Of a stretch of DNA of 64,000 bases, positions 1 to 7,523 are shown one piece after another. The notes beneath the pieces were generated by a model. The model had not been told where the DNA came from. It was given only the letters and a program-made list of their open reading frames with translations, and made no database searches. Origin of the DNA: Acidimicrobiales bacterium (GTDB lineage: Bacteria; Actinomycetota; Acidimicrobiia; Acidimicrobiales; SZUA-35); contig JANQPB010000044.1 of NCBI GenBank assembly GCA_028285495.1, positions 1 through 64,000 of the forward strand, written 5' to 3'. Made by a program: the position numbers and the translations under genes. The number at the start of each line of letters is the position of its first letter. Position 1 is the stretch's first letter.

Positions 1-1
1 C

Positions 2-58
2 CAAGCCCGCCTCGAGCACCGCACCCCCGCCGAGACCTACGCTGCCTCAGCAGCATGA
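2..58 (+). CDS. 3' end of an unknown CDS, cut by the window edge
   Basis: Only the last 18 codons are visible, ending in TGA at 56-58. The tail contains HRTPAETY, which resembles the C-terminal (L/Y)xxRTPAE motif of several transposase families, but too little is present for a call. It lies upstream of and in the same direction as the AICE operon. What it is remains unknown. Confidence 0.3.
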   Translation, partial: QARLEHRTPAETYAASAA

Positions 59-151
59 ACTGACAACCACCCCTGTCTCACGTAGCGGGGGAACTCCACA
101 CCGGACCAACCAGGTGTGCTCACACCAACCGCCACTCCGCATCACCTCCGG

Positions 152-433
152 CTAGCCACGCCGATCGAGGTAGTACTTGTGGCGGTTCCGGGCCGACTCG
201 GTGGAAGTGTTGAGCGCCCCGGCGATCTCGGCCCAGGGATGCCCCGCCTCGCGAGCGACGGCCACAGCCTCCTGCACTGGATCACCGAACTCCTCCCGCA
301 GGCAGTCCCAGTAGGCGACAGCCGCCAGCGGATGCGCCGGTGGACTGAGCTTCGCCAGGTCCGCAGCCGCCCGGCGACGCGCCTCCTCGCGGTGCTTCGC
401 ACCCTCGTCGAGTCGATCTCGAAAGTCGGTCAT
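152..433 (-). CDS. small helix-turn-helix-like protein
   Basis: A 93-residue protein transcribed away from the element operon, starting with ATG at 433. The N-terminal half is rich in Arg, Ala and Glu and is probably helical. Residues about 60-90 (EAVAVAREAGHPWAEIAGAL and the following SARNRH) read like a resolvase or sigma-region-4 type helix-turn-helix. Small DNA-binding proteins divergent from the transfer operon are common in actinomycete integrative elements and often act as its regulator. That role is inferred from position only. The 86 bp up to the whiB start must hold both divergent promoters. Confidence 0.55.
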   Translation of the reverse strand: MTDFRDRLDEGAKHREEARRRAAADLAKLSPPAHPLAAVAYWDCLREEFGDPVQEAVAVAREAGHPWAEIAGALNTSTESARNRHKYYLDRRG

Positions 434-519
434 CGCAAGACCAACTTACGTGACCGGCGAACACAAGGGCGACTGCGGTGGATATTGACCGCAAAATACA
501 TTTACGCGAGGATCGCCAC

Positions 520-789
520 ATGAGCTCTGTGGCTGACCACGTTCACTGGCGCAACCGGGCCGCCTGCGCCGGCCTCGACACACAGCTGTTCTTCCCCAGT
601 CAGGGCGAGTCGATCAGCGAGGCCAAGGAGATCTGCGCCAGCTGCCCGGTCCGGGTCGAGTGTGCGGACTACGCGCTCGCGTCCGGGCAGCGCTTCGGTA
701 TCTGGGGCGGCACGACCGAGCGGGACCGCCGGCGAGAGCGCGGCCGCCGGCGGTCAGCCGCCGCCAGCAAGCTGGAGTCGGTGGCGTGA
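520..789 (+). CDS. WhiB-family iron-sulfur transcription regulator
   Basis: Wbl protein of 89 residues. The four cluster ligands are Cys16, Cys39, Cys42 and Cys48 (C-x2-C-x5-C), followed by the G-I-W-G-G turn at 60-64 and an Arg-rich basic tail at 68-78. This is the classic layout of a [4Fe-4S] protein that contacts the housekeeping sigma factor. The ATG at 520 is preferred because a GCGAGG ribosome site precedes it; an in-frame ATG 14 codons upstream exists. It is the first gene of the element operon and overlaps the next gene by four bases, so it probably regulates the transfer/replication genes. It differs from the WhiB7-like protein at 62218. Confidence 0.9.
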   Translation: MSSVADHVHWRNRAACAGLDTQLFFPSQGESISEAKEICASCPVRVECADYALASGQRFGIWGGTTERDRRRERGRRRSAAASKLESVA

Positions 790-1058
790 GTCGGCTCGAC
801 GAGGTGCCCGAGCCGACCGAGACCGAGCTGTGGGCCATCGAGGCCGAGGCCGACCTTTTGGTCGCCGAGCTCGCGCTGCTCGAAGCGGAGGCGACGTTGT
901 TGGCCCGGCCCAGCAATGCCGCCGTAGCTGCGTTCCTGCGGGTGCTTCTCGACGTCGTCGACCTTCACGACTTCAATGACGACCGGCCCAGTGGGACACA
1001 GCTCGACCCTGCGCCCCGGAGGTCCAGCGCCGTGGCGACGGCCGGAGCTGCATCATGA
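786..1058 (+). CDS. hypothetical acidic protein, 90 aa
   Basis: Starts with GTG at 786, overlapping the whiB stop (GTGA), and ends overlapping the start of the next gene, so it is translationally coupled on both sides. The first 60 residues are an acidic, Leu/Ala/Glu-rich helix (ELWAIEAEADLLVAELALLE) that may form a coiled coil. The C-terminus is polar and probably disordered. I recognise no family. The operon position suggests an accessory function of the integrative element. Confidence 0.6.
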   Translation: MSRLDEVPEPTETELWAIEAEADLLVAELALLEAEATLLARPSNAAVAAFLRVLLDVVDLHDFNDDRPSGTQLDPAPRRSSAVATAGAAS

Positions 1059-1834
1059 GCGCCGTTGCGGTTCGCCATGGCCACGAGGCCAACACTCGCC
1101 GCACGGCCGCCTACGCGGCCGCTGCGTTCGGGTTGTCGTTGGCTGGCAATGTCGGTCACGTCGCTCTGACGACGTGGGAGACCTGGCCGGTTCCCGGCCC
1201 GCTCGTAGCCGGGAAGGTGACCATCGCTGCGATTGGCCCGGCGCTGATCGGTGCTGGTTTGGAGTTGGCGAATCGACGTCCGCCTGCGGTTGTCGGTGAT
1301 CGTGATCTGCCGGTTGTTGGTCGGTGGCGGGACTTCCCGGTAGTCGGGTATCTGGCGATAATGGTGATCGGGTTCGCTCTGTCGTTTGATCACCTCCGGT
1401 CCCTCTCCGAGCTCGTGGGTGTGCCGGGGTGGGCGTCGTGGCTGATCCCGGTGGGGATCGACCTGGCTGCGTTCTCGTTGACGCTCGATCATTCGCAGTC
1501 GAAGCGGGCCCTGGATCGTCTCGATGTCGAGGACCTGGAGGCGGATGCGGCCCGTGCTCGTCGTGAGGCGAGGCGGGCGGAGCGTGTGGATCGTGGGCAG
1601 GGCCGGGCGCACGTCGGGAGCTCCACCCGGCGCCCGGCCCTGGCCGCTATCGCCGGCGGCTCCAAGGTCGACCAAGCGGCCACCTGGCTGGCCGCCAACA
1701 ACATCGAGGCGGCGATCGACGAGGCCCTGGCGGGTCTGGGTTGGGCCGGAGACAAGGGCGATCGCAAGGCGATCCAGCGAGCCCGCAAGCGGCTGCGTGA
1801 CCAGCACGCCAGCGACAGTGAGGCGGTGTTGTGA
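1055..1834 (+). CDS. DUF2637-type membrane protein of the integrative element
   Basis: A 259-residue protein with about four membrane segments in the first 145 residues (clusters around 20-35, 52-68, 95-112 and 125-145). The FDHLRSLSELVGVPGWASWL..IPVGIDL stretch at about 110-135 is characteristic of DUF2637 proteins. These proteins accompany the FtsK-like translocase in Streptomyces-type conjugative plasmids and AICEs, where they are thought to help plasmid spreading. The second half is cytoplasmic, basic and helical, with a possible winged-helix near the C-terminus (AAIDEALAGLGW..RKAIQRARKRL). ATGA overlaps with both neighbours suggest coupled translation. Confidence 0.8.
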   Translation: MSAVAVRHGHEANTRRTAAYAAAAFGLSLAGNVGHVALTTWETWPVPGPLVAGKVTIAAIGPALIGAGLELANRRPPAVVGDRDLPVVGRWRDFPVVGYLAIMVIGFALSFDHLRSLSELVGVPGWASWLIPVGIDLAAFSLTLDHSQSKRALDRLDVEDLEADAARARREARRAERVDRGQGRAHVGSSTRRPALAAIAGGSKVDQAATWLAANNIEAAIDEALAGLGWAGDKGDRKAIQRARKRLRDQHASDSEAVL

Positions 1835-2163
1835 TGTTCCGCTGGCGTCACTCGGAGTCTGAGCTCCGGGCCAGTATTCGCACCCGGCGTCGCTGGCATG
1901 CCCGCTCCCGCCGGGCGGCCGCATGGAAGCGGGCCGTGCTCGCTGCTCTCGACCCGTCCGAGGACGGTCCGGTGCGGCCGGCGCCGGTCGAGCGGACCGG
2001 CCCTGTCTCACCGCCCGTGTATGGGGCGAGGGGTCGTCGGTATCAGGTCGTTGAGCTGGGCCCGGGTCGCTTCGGCGTTCGGGTTGGCCGGCGGGTTGTG
2101 TCGTGCCACGCCACTGCGGCGGAGGCGAATCGTTGCATCGAACTCATGGAGGAGAACCGATGA
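1834..2163 (+). CDS. small basic hypothetical protein
   Basis: About 109 residues, starting at ATG 1834 (a GTG directly upstream is an alternative). The N-terminal 45 residues are strongly basic (repeated RRR and RRW clusters). The C-terminal 50 residues (RRYQVVELGPGRFGVRVGRR) look like a compact beta-rich domain ending in an amphipathic helix. It sits between the DUF2637 protein and the translocase with overlapping start and stop codons, as do small accessory proteins of AICE transfer operons. No family is recognised; DNA binding is possible from charge only. Confidence 0.55.
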   Translation: MFRWRHSESELRASIRTRRRWHARSRRAAAWKRAVLAALDPSEDGPVRPAPVERTGPVSPPVYGARGRRYQVVELGPGRFGVRVGRRVVSCHATAAEANRCIELMEENR

Positions 2164-4316
2164 CCCTGATGACCACCGACCGACCGCCCGAAGGCAGCTT
2201 CGCCCGGCGGGCCCGGGCCCGGCTGGGTGGGTTCTTGCTCGCCGTTCCGGGCTGGCTTGGGTCGCTGCTCCGAGCCGGACCACGGGGCTTGGGCCTGGTG
2301 TTGGCGGGTGCGTTCCACTTCGCCCGCGACGAGCGCCGTGCGGCTCGGATCGATGACATGGCCGGTACCGGTCACGCCCGCCAGCTGATCGAAGAGGAGA
2401 TTCACCAGCGGGCCATGAAGATCCGCACCGCCCTCATCGTGCTCCCACCCCTCGCCCTGGGCGTCGCCGTCTACGCCGGCGCCGTCGTGTTGCCGTGGTG
2501 GCAGTGGACGCTGCTCGGCCTGGTCGGCTGGTTGGTGTGTGGGTTCATCGGACTGCCGGAGGACGCGCCGAAGGTCCCAGCGGTTCTGTACATGGACTCC
2601 GGGCTGGAGCCCAAGGTCGACGAGAACCTGATCACCGATGCGCTGTCCGAGTGCGGCATCACCCGGCTGTCCAAGTCGATCGCCGAGGGCCGGGAGAAGG
2701 GGTTCCGGGCGGTCCAGTTCCACGACACCCCACACCGTGACGGCGCCGGTATCGCCGCCTCGCTGTCGCTGCCAGCTGGGGTGACGGTTCGCCAGGTCAA
2801 CGACGACGATCAACGCGAGGCGTTTGCGGGGGCGATGAAGCGGGCCGAGGAACGCATCCTGTTGACCCGAGGCGAGCACGAGAACCACCTCAAGTTGTTC
2901 GTCGCCGACCAGGCCCTTCGAGACGTCACCGACATCCCCTGGCCCCTGCTCCCCAGCACCGGTGGGATCAAGCCGTTCAACATCTTCGACCCCATCCCCG
3001 TCGGGGTCGACCTCTATGGTCGCCAGACCACTGTCACCCTGTTCCGGTCGGGCCGTGGCGGCCGGTTCGGGTTGATCGCCGGCGCTACCGATTCGGGCAA
3101 GACCGTGTCGGGTCGCCTGATCGTGTTGGCGGCGGCGTTGGACCCGATCGTGGAGCTCCACATCAACGACTTCAAAGGCGAGGGCTGGGACGAGATCGGT
3201 CTCCCCGTCGCTCACAGCTACCGGTCAGGGGAGACCATCGAGGACGTCGAAGCCTTCGTCGAACGCCTGGAACAGACCCGCATCGAGATCCGCCGGCGCC
3301 GTGAGGTCCGCAAACAGCTCCGCCTCGACGAACCCGAGCTCTACGCGTCGGGGTACTCCGAGGCGCTGGCTCGTCGCAAGGATCTGGGGTGTCACCCGAT
3401 CGTGATCGTGGTCGACGAGCCCTACCCGTTCGTGGTCGACAAGTCGAACAAGGCCGAAGCCAAGATCAAACAACAGGCCCGCCACCTCGTCTACGAGGTC
3501 GGCCGTCAGGGCCGCTCGATGGGCGTTGTCGTTCTCGTCATGTTGCAGTCGGTGAAGGACGAGACGATCCCCAAGGTCTTCTCCGACAACGCTGGCCTTC
3601 GGGCCTGTTTCGCTATCGAGGGCGACAGCACCAGCGTCAACCAAGCCCTCGGCGACGGCGCCGCCGGCAGGGGTTACCGGCCCGATCGGTTGTCCGCCCA
3701 ACACGACCCCGGTGTGGCCTACATCCGGGGAGAGGGCACCGACATCCAGATGACCCGGTTCGCCTATGTGGACAACCCTGCCGACCTGACCGCCATCGCC
3801 GAAGCCGGCCGCCAGTTCCGCATCGACACCGGACGCCTGACCGGCATGGCCGCCGGCGAGATCGAACCAGACGACCACCACCCCGACCTGCTCGACCACT
3901 GCGAAGCCATCTGGCCACCCGAGGCACCCAACCGGGTGATCGCGTTCGTCGAGCTCCTGGACCTCCTGGCCCGCCGCTACCACGGGGACTACCAGCGGCT
4001 CCGAGACGCCGGCGACGAGACCACCCTCGGCAAGCGCCTCCGACCCGCCGGGGTCCACACACACCAGGTCACGGCCGGGCCGCTCAAGGGCCGCAAAGGC
4101 GTCCGCCTGATCGACATCCGCCGAGCCATCGAAGCCCGAGACACCGACCGAGACCCGCATAGCGGTGACCACCAGCGGGACATCGACCTGGACAACCCGG
4201 ACACCGACCCGGACTGGCTGTCCACCGGGGTGTCCTCTGCGAACGGGACCGTTGTCCTCGGTCCCGGTGGGGTAGCGGAACCGGTAGCGGGCAGTAGCGG
4301 AGACGGCCATGAGTAG
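2160..4316 (+). CDS. traB: FtsK/SpoIIIE-type DNA translocase, TraB-like conjugation motor
   Basis: A 718-residue protein with two N-terminal membrane segments (about 85-130) and a RecA-like motor. Walker A is GATDSGKT at 308-315 and Walker B is VIVVDE ending at about 420. The size, topology and motor match actinomycete TraB proteins, which move double-stranded DNA between mycelial cells as a hexamer without a relaxase. The C-terminal 150 residues probably hold the winged helix that reads octamer repeats in the transfer locus. ATG at 2160 is chosen because it gives an ATGA overlap with the preceding gene; an upstream in-frame extension lies inside that gene. A dense cluster of GGTAGCGG octamers starts within its last 16 codons and continues past its stop, as expected for its target site. 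Confidence 0.88.
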   Translation: MTLMTTDRPPEGSFARRARARLGGFLLAVPGWLGSLLRAGPRGLGLVLAGAFHFARDERRAARIDDMAGTGHARQLIEEEIHQRAMKIRTALIVLPPLALGVAVYAGAVVLPWWQWTLLGLVGWLVCGFIGLPEDAPKVPAVLYMDSGLEPKVDENLITDALSECGITRLSKSIAEGREKGFRAVQFHDTPHRDGAGIAASLSLPAGVTVRQVNDDDQREAFAGAMKRAEERILLTRGEHENHLKLFVADQALRDVTDIPWPLLPSTGGIKPFNIFDPIPVGVDLYGRQTTVTLFRSGRGGRFGLIAGATDSGKTVSGRLIVLAAALDPIVELHINDFKGEGWDEIGLPVAHSYRSGETIEDVEAFVERLEQTRIEIRRRREVRKQLRLDEPELYASGYSEALARRKDLGCHPIVIVVDEPYPFVVDKSNKAEAKIKQQARHLVYEVGRQGRSMGVVVLVMLQSVKDETIPKVFSDNAGLRACFAIEGDSTSVNQALGDGAAGRGYRPDRLSAQHDPGVAYIRGEGTDIQMTRFAYVDNPADLTAIAEAGRQFRIDTGRLTGMAAGEIEPDDHHPDLLDHCEAIWPPEAPNRVIAFVELLDLLARRYHGDYQRLRDAGDETTLGKRLRPAGVHTHQVTAGPLKGRKGVRLIDIRRAIEARDTDRDPHSGDHQRDIDLDNPDTDPDWLSTGVSSANGTVVLGPGGVAEPVAGSSGDGHE

Positions 4317-4460
4317 CGGGCCCGCTACCCACCCCGCTACCACTCTCCCCGCTCAAACAGCCAGGGAACCCGGTAGCGGTAGCGCAACCAACACCACCCG
4401 CAGGCCCCGGAACCCCCGGTCTTGGCGCCCAGAGCGCGCCTCTCGCAACTCTCCGCTACC
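4271..4460 (+). repeat. GGTAGCGG octamer cluster, candidate conjugal-transfer locus
   Basis: Eight clear copies of (G/A)GTAGCGG lie within 190 bp. Direct orientation: 4271-4278, 4283-4290, 4293-4300, 4312-4319 and 4372-4379, with a degenerate copy at 4378-4385. Inverted orientation (CCGCTACC): 4322-4329, 4334-4341 and 4453-4460. The copies at 4313-4328 form a perfect 16-bp palindrome, GTAGCGGGCCCGCTAC. In Streptomyces plasmids, TraB recognises clustered 8-bp repeats in a non-coding clt locus beside traB. Position and repeat size fit that model; binding by this TraB is inference. Confidence 0.6.
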
Positions 4461-4538
4461 GGGGCCTGCTCAGCGCTTTCCCGGCTCCGACGAGCGGACA
4501 CCGAGCGCCCCCGTCCTCATCTGCCTGGCTGCCTTGGC

Positions 4539-4607
4539 CTGGACAGCTGCCTCCGTCTCGGTGGACAGCCACCTGGACAACAGCCGCTGTCCTGTCCAGC
4601 TGTCCAC
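4539..4607. repeat. GGACAG inverted-repeat cluster in the same non-coding gap
   Basis: TGGACAG occurs at 4540-4546 and 4562-4568, with a shortened copy at 4574-4579. Its inverse CTGTCC occurs at 4587-4592, 4592-4597 and 4600-4605. GTGGACAGC at 4561-4569 can pair with GCTGTCCAC at 4599-4607 to give a 9-bp stem with a 29-nt loop. With the octamer cluster, this fills the roughly 320-bp gap between traB (ending 4316) and the gene at 4639. It could be part of the transfer locus or a promoter/operator. Confidence 0.45.
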
Positions 4608-4638
4608 CCGCCCAACCCACACCAGGAGACCACCGCCC

Positions 4639-4902
4639 ATGAACCGCACCGACGACACCTGGCCCGTCATCGACCGCCACCACCGGCACATCCGAACCCC
4701 CGACGGGTGGACCGTCATCCCCTTCCACGTCATCCACACCCTGGCCTGCATCGCTGTCGTCCTGTTCGGGGTCGAGGCCACCTTCGGGATCACGAACTGG
4801 ATCACCATCCCCACCGTCATCGCCGCCCTCCTGTGGGCCGTTGAACGCTGCGACCACGCCGCTATCACACACCGCCACACCGACCACCAGGACCAGCCAT
4901 GA
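4639..4902 (+). CDS. small membrane protein of the integrative element
   Basis: 87 residues, starting at ATG 4639 behind the ribosome site AGGAG. One or two hydrophobic segments span about 32-66 (FHVIHTLACIAVVLFGVEA and NWITIPTVIAALLWAVE). The tail is His/Asp-rich. The frame stays open upstream to 4309, but that part is compositionally odd and consists of the repeat clusters, so the short form is preferred. It overlaps the next gene by four bases (ATGA). Small Spd-like membrane proteins are common beside TraB; the role here is inferred from position. Confidence 0.6.
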   Translation: MNRTDDTWPVIDRHHRHIRTPDGWTVIPFHVIHTLACIAVVLFGVEATFGITNWITIPTVIAALLWAVERCDHAAITHRHTDHQDQP

Positions 4903-5234
4903 ACCACCACCCCATCCACCAACCCGACACCACACGACCAGTGGCCGCCGCCGACTTGTCCCGTGCCGGCGAGCTCGACGTCGGTCGCCAGCTGGCCGAA
5001 CTCACCCCTGCTCAGCAGGCCGAGCTCCAGGCCCTCGTCACCCGAGCCGTGGCCATCGCCACCACCCAACACCTCGACCACCACAACCCACCCACCCGCC
5101 ACAACAGCCAAGTCGAGCGGTCACCGTTGGCCGAGCCGGGCGTGTGGATCGTGCTCGTCATGCTCGCCCTGGTCGCCGTCGTGGCCATCGTCGCCCTGGC
5201 CGCCGTGTTCGGACTCTCCCTCATCGGCACCTGA
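4899..5234 (+). CDS. small single-pass membrane protein
   Basis: 111 residues with a hydrophilic, His/Pro-rich N-terminus, a Gln/Glu/Leu helix at about 30-55 (AELTPAQQAELQALVTRAVA) and one strong C-terminal membrane segment (about 83-108, WIVLVMLALVAVVAIVALAA). This is a tail-anchored type with its bulk in the cytoplasm. The start overlaps the previous stop (ATGA). No family is recognised. Location after TraB suggests a spread or mating-bridge accessory protein, which is inference. Confidence 0.55.
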   Translation: MNHHPIHQPDTTRPVAAADLSRAGELDVGRQLAELTPAQQAELQALVTRAVAIATTQHLDHHNPPTRHNSQVERSPLAEPGVWIVLVMLALVAVVAIVALAAVFGLSLIGT

Positions 5235-5243
5235 ACAACAAAC

Positions 5244-5275
5244 GAGGGGACAGCCGTCGCAACCGGCTGCCCCCT
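5244..5275 (+). terminator. GC-rich hairpin between element genes
   Basis: GAGGGGACAGCCG at 5244-5256 pairs with CGGCTGCCCCCTC at 5263-5275 (12-13 bp, 6-nt loop). There is no T-run after it, so it could be a weak or Rho-dependent terminator, or an mRNA-processing or stability element separating the membrane-protein genes from the replication genes. Confidence 0.4.
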
Positions 5276-5324
5276 CCACATCCCACAAACCCACTCAACG
5301 AAGAAACGGATTGGAGACAACTCC

Positions 5325-5738
5325 ATGGTAACCCCCACCACCGCTGGGGTCGTGGCCCAACACGCCCCCACACCCGAACCCGACCCACTCGCTGCGGCGC
5401 TCGCCGCTCTCGCCAACGAGCTCCGGGCCCTCTACGCCGAGACCTACCGGCGCACCCTCGCCACAGCAGAACGCGAACCGCACCGCTGGGAGACGCCCGA
5501 CGGCCCAGCCGACCCCGTCTACGTCGCCGACAACTCGGCCTGCCGGGCCGTCAATCGCCACCTCGCAACCGCAATGGCCCGGTGGCTCCCCGGCGCCCGG
5601 GTGTGGGAGCGCATCACCGAACCGGCGGTGATCGAAGCCACCTGGCTGCACCAACAGCGGCTGGTCGCCATCGACCTGGACTACACCCACGACTTCGGCG
5701 ACCCCGAAGCCCTCACGGTCCGGGAGGTCACCCGATGA
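5325..5738 (+). CDS. hypothetical protein upstream of the primase
   Basis: 137 residues, ATG at 5325 with GGAG ten bases upstream. Mostly helical and acidic (ALAALANELRALYAETYRRT), with a Trp- and Arg-containing central part. The gene starts a new coupled set after the hairpin at 5244 and overlaps the primase-polymerase start by ATGA. I recognise no family. Tight coupling suggests it works with the replication proteins, which is inference. Confidence 0.55.
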   Translation: MVTPTTAGVVAQHAPTPEPDPLAAALAALANELRALYAETYRRTLATAEREPHRWETPDGPADPVYVADNSACRAVNRHLATAMARWLPGARVWERITEPAVIEATWLHQQRLVAIDLDYTHDFGDPEALTVREVTR

Positions 5739-6715
5739 CCACCGCCGACCGCAGCCAGCTGCTCAACTCAGCCCTCGCCTACGCCGAAGCCGGCTGGCCC
5801 ATCTTCCCCCTCCGACCCGGCACCAAACGCCCCGCGTTCCCGAACCACACCGAAGCCACCTGCGACCGATCCGACCGACGCTGCCACGATGGACACACCG
5901 GCTGGGAAGCGAGGGCCACCCTCGACACCGGGCGCATCGAGGCGGCCTGGCGACACCGGCCCTACGGAATCGCCATCGCCTGCGGACCCGCCGGGCTCCT
6001 GGTCGTCGACCTCGACCCCGCCAAGAACGGTCAGCCCTCCGGAGCCGACACCCTCGCCGTCCTCGAGGAACAGGCCGGCCAGCAACTCCCCGCTACCTGG
6101 ACTGTGGGCACACCCCGAGGCGGCCGGCACCTCTACTACCGCCAACCCAACATCCGGCGACCCCTTGGCAACACCGCCGGACGACTCGGACCTGGCATCG
6201 ACACCCGAGGCGCCGGCGGCTACGTCGTCGCCCCACCCACCATCACGACCGGACCAGACGGCGGCCCCTACTGGCTCGTCGACGACCACGAACCGGCCGA
6301 CCTCCCCCACTGGTTCAGCCAACTCCTCACCACCTCAACCCGGGCCGACCGCAGTCGGCCGATCCTCCACAACGATCAACGCCAGCTGCATCAGATCGCC
6401 GACACCGATAGAGCCCGCCGATACGTGACCCGGGCCGTCGCCAGCGAACTCGACCGCATCGTGGCGGCGGCGGATGGGCAACGGAACCACACCCTGTTCT
6501 GCGCAGCGATCGCTCTCGGCCAACTCGCCGCCACCGGCCTCGTCGACCAGGACCAGGCCGAGCAGCAGCTCCTCGACGCCGCCAGCGCCCATGTCGCCGC
6601 CGGCGCCTACAGCCACCACCAAGCCCGATCAACTATCGCCTCCGGCCTACGGCGGGGTCTGGCCGAGCCACGCCGACTCCCCGCCGACCTCACCACCACC
6701 GGGGCAGCCAGCTGA
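5735..6715 (+). CDS. bifunctional DNA primase-polymerase (Prim-Pol), element replication
   Basis: 326 residues with an archaeo-eukaryotic primase-like Prim-Pol domain in about 1-205. The start (ALAYAEAGWPIFPLRPGTKR) is the family signature. The metal-binding motif is V-D-L-D at 91-94. The nucleotide-binding G-G-R-H motif ends at His132, followed by GIDTRGAGGYVVAPP at about 150-165. The remaining 120 residues are helical. Such proteins prime and extend DNA and replace the RepSA-type initiator in a subset of AICEs. ATG at 5735 overlaps the previous stop. With the P-loop ATPase at 7520 it makes a plausible primase-helicase replication pair. Confidence 0.85.
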   Translation: MTTADRSQLLNSALAYAEAGWPIFPLRPGTKRPAFPNHTEATCDRSDRRCHDGHTGWEARATLDTGRIEAAWRHRPYGIAIACGPAGLLVVDLDPAKNGQPSGADTLAVLEEQAGQQLPATWTVGTPRGGRHLYYRQPNIRRPLGNTAGRLGPGIDTRGAGGYVVAPPTITTGPDGGPYWLVDDHEPADLPHWFSQLLTTSTRADRSRPILHNDQRQLHQIADTDRARRYVTRAVASELDRIVAAADGQRNHTLFCAAIALGQLAATGLVDQDQAEQQLLDAASAHVAAGAYSHHQARSTIASGLRRGLAEPRRLPADLTTTGAAS

Positions 6716-7101
6716 TGACCGGCATCCGAGACCTCAGCAACGAAGCGGCCGAAGCGATCCGGGCCGCCAACCATCAACTCACCGAGGGCATGGTCATCGG
6801 CGACGTGTACTCAATCGTCAACCAGCTCGGCGACCTCGCCCGAAACCTGCACCAACTCATCAGCGAACTCGACCGCGTCGTCCACCACCGGATCGACACC
6901 GCCACCAGCCTGCGCCACGACCGAGACGGCGACCCCATCGCCACCCTGCACCACGCCAGCGACTGGCTGACCGCCGCCGCCCGGCCCGCCGGCGTCGCGA
7001 GCGAGTGCCTCTACGGGGCCCTGATCCCGCTCAGCCACGTCGCTGACCCACCCGTCCACTCCGGCGACGAGGACCTGGACCAGTGCGAGGGGGAGCGATG
7101 A
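6715..7101 (+). CDS. hypothetical helical protein
   Basis: 128 residues, start overlapping the primase stop by one base (TGATG). The first 60 residues form a predicted amphipathic helix bundle (EAAEAIRAANHQL, YSIVNQLGDLARNLHQLISE), followed by a His-containing segment and an acidic tail. I recognise no family. It lies between primase and ATPase genes in a coupled row, so an accessory role in element replication is possible but unproven. Confidence 0.5.
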   Translation: MTGIRDLSNEAAEAIRAANHQLTEGMVIGDVYSIVNQLGDLARNLHQLISELDRVVHHRIDTATSLRHDRDGDPIATLHHASDWLTAAARPAGVASECLYGALIPLSHVADPPVHSGDEDLDQCEGER

Positions 7102-7523
7102 CCCACACCGCCTACTGCCTCCGAGGCTGCCCCAACCTCTTCGCCAACCTCGCCGAAGCGATGACCGTCGCCGCCCGGCTCGACCTGATGTGGGTCAACC
7201 GTCTCGACAACGGTGAGACCGTCGTCAGCTGGCAACGCACCTGCGATGGGTGGGCCGTCATCTACAACCACAGCTGGCAGCCCGGCGAGTTCACCAGCTG
7301 GTGGACCGCCGAGCCCCTCGACCAGGACGACCCGGACAACCACGCCGCCGACGACTGCGGTTGCGGGGACTGGGAAGACGGCCACTGGGACCCCCGCTGC
7401 GCAGCCCAAACCAGCTGGCGACTCGCCCTTGTTCGTGACGAAGGGGCGCATGGGACCAGCTTCGTCCGTTGGCTCACCAGCCCCGAGATCCGCACCCTCG
7501 GCCTCGCCCAGGAGACCCGATGA
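7098..7523 (+). CDS. hypothetical Trp-rich protein
   Basis: About 141 residues. ATG at 7098 is preferred over an in-frame GTG at 7083 because it follows a GAGGGGGA ribosome site and overlaps the previous stop. It is unusually rich in Trp (nine) and contains six Cys, two of them in DCGCGDWEDGHWDP (about 92-105), which could bind a metal. No family is recognised. It overlaps the ATPase gene start by four bases. Confidence 0.5.
   Translation: MTHTAYCLRGCPNLFANLAEAMTVAARLDLMWVNRLDNGETVVSWQRTCDGWAVIYNHSWQPGEFTSWWTAEPLDQDDPDNHAADDCGCGDWEDGHWDPRCAAQTSWRLALVRDEGAHGTSFVRWLTSPEIRTLGLAQETR

Noticed and set aside
4309..4638. Upstream open extension of the small membrane protein at 4639
   Set aside because: This part consists of the GGTAGCGG and GGACAG repeats, has odd composition and no ribosome site advantage; ATG 4639 has a good AGGAG site.
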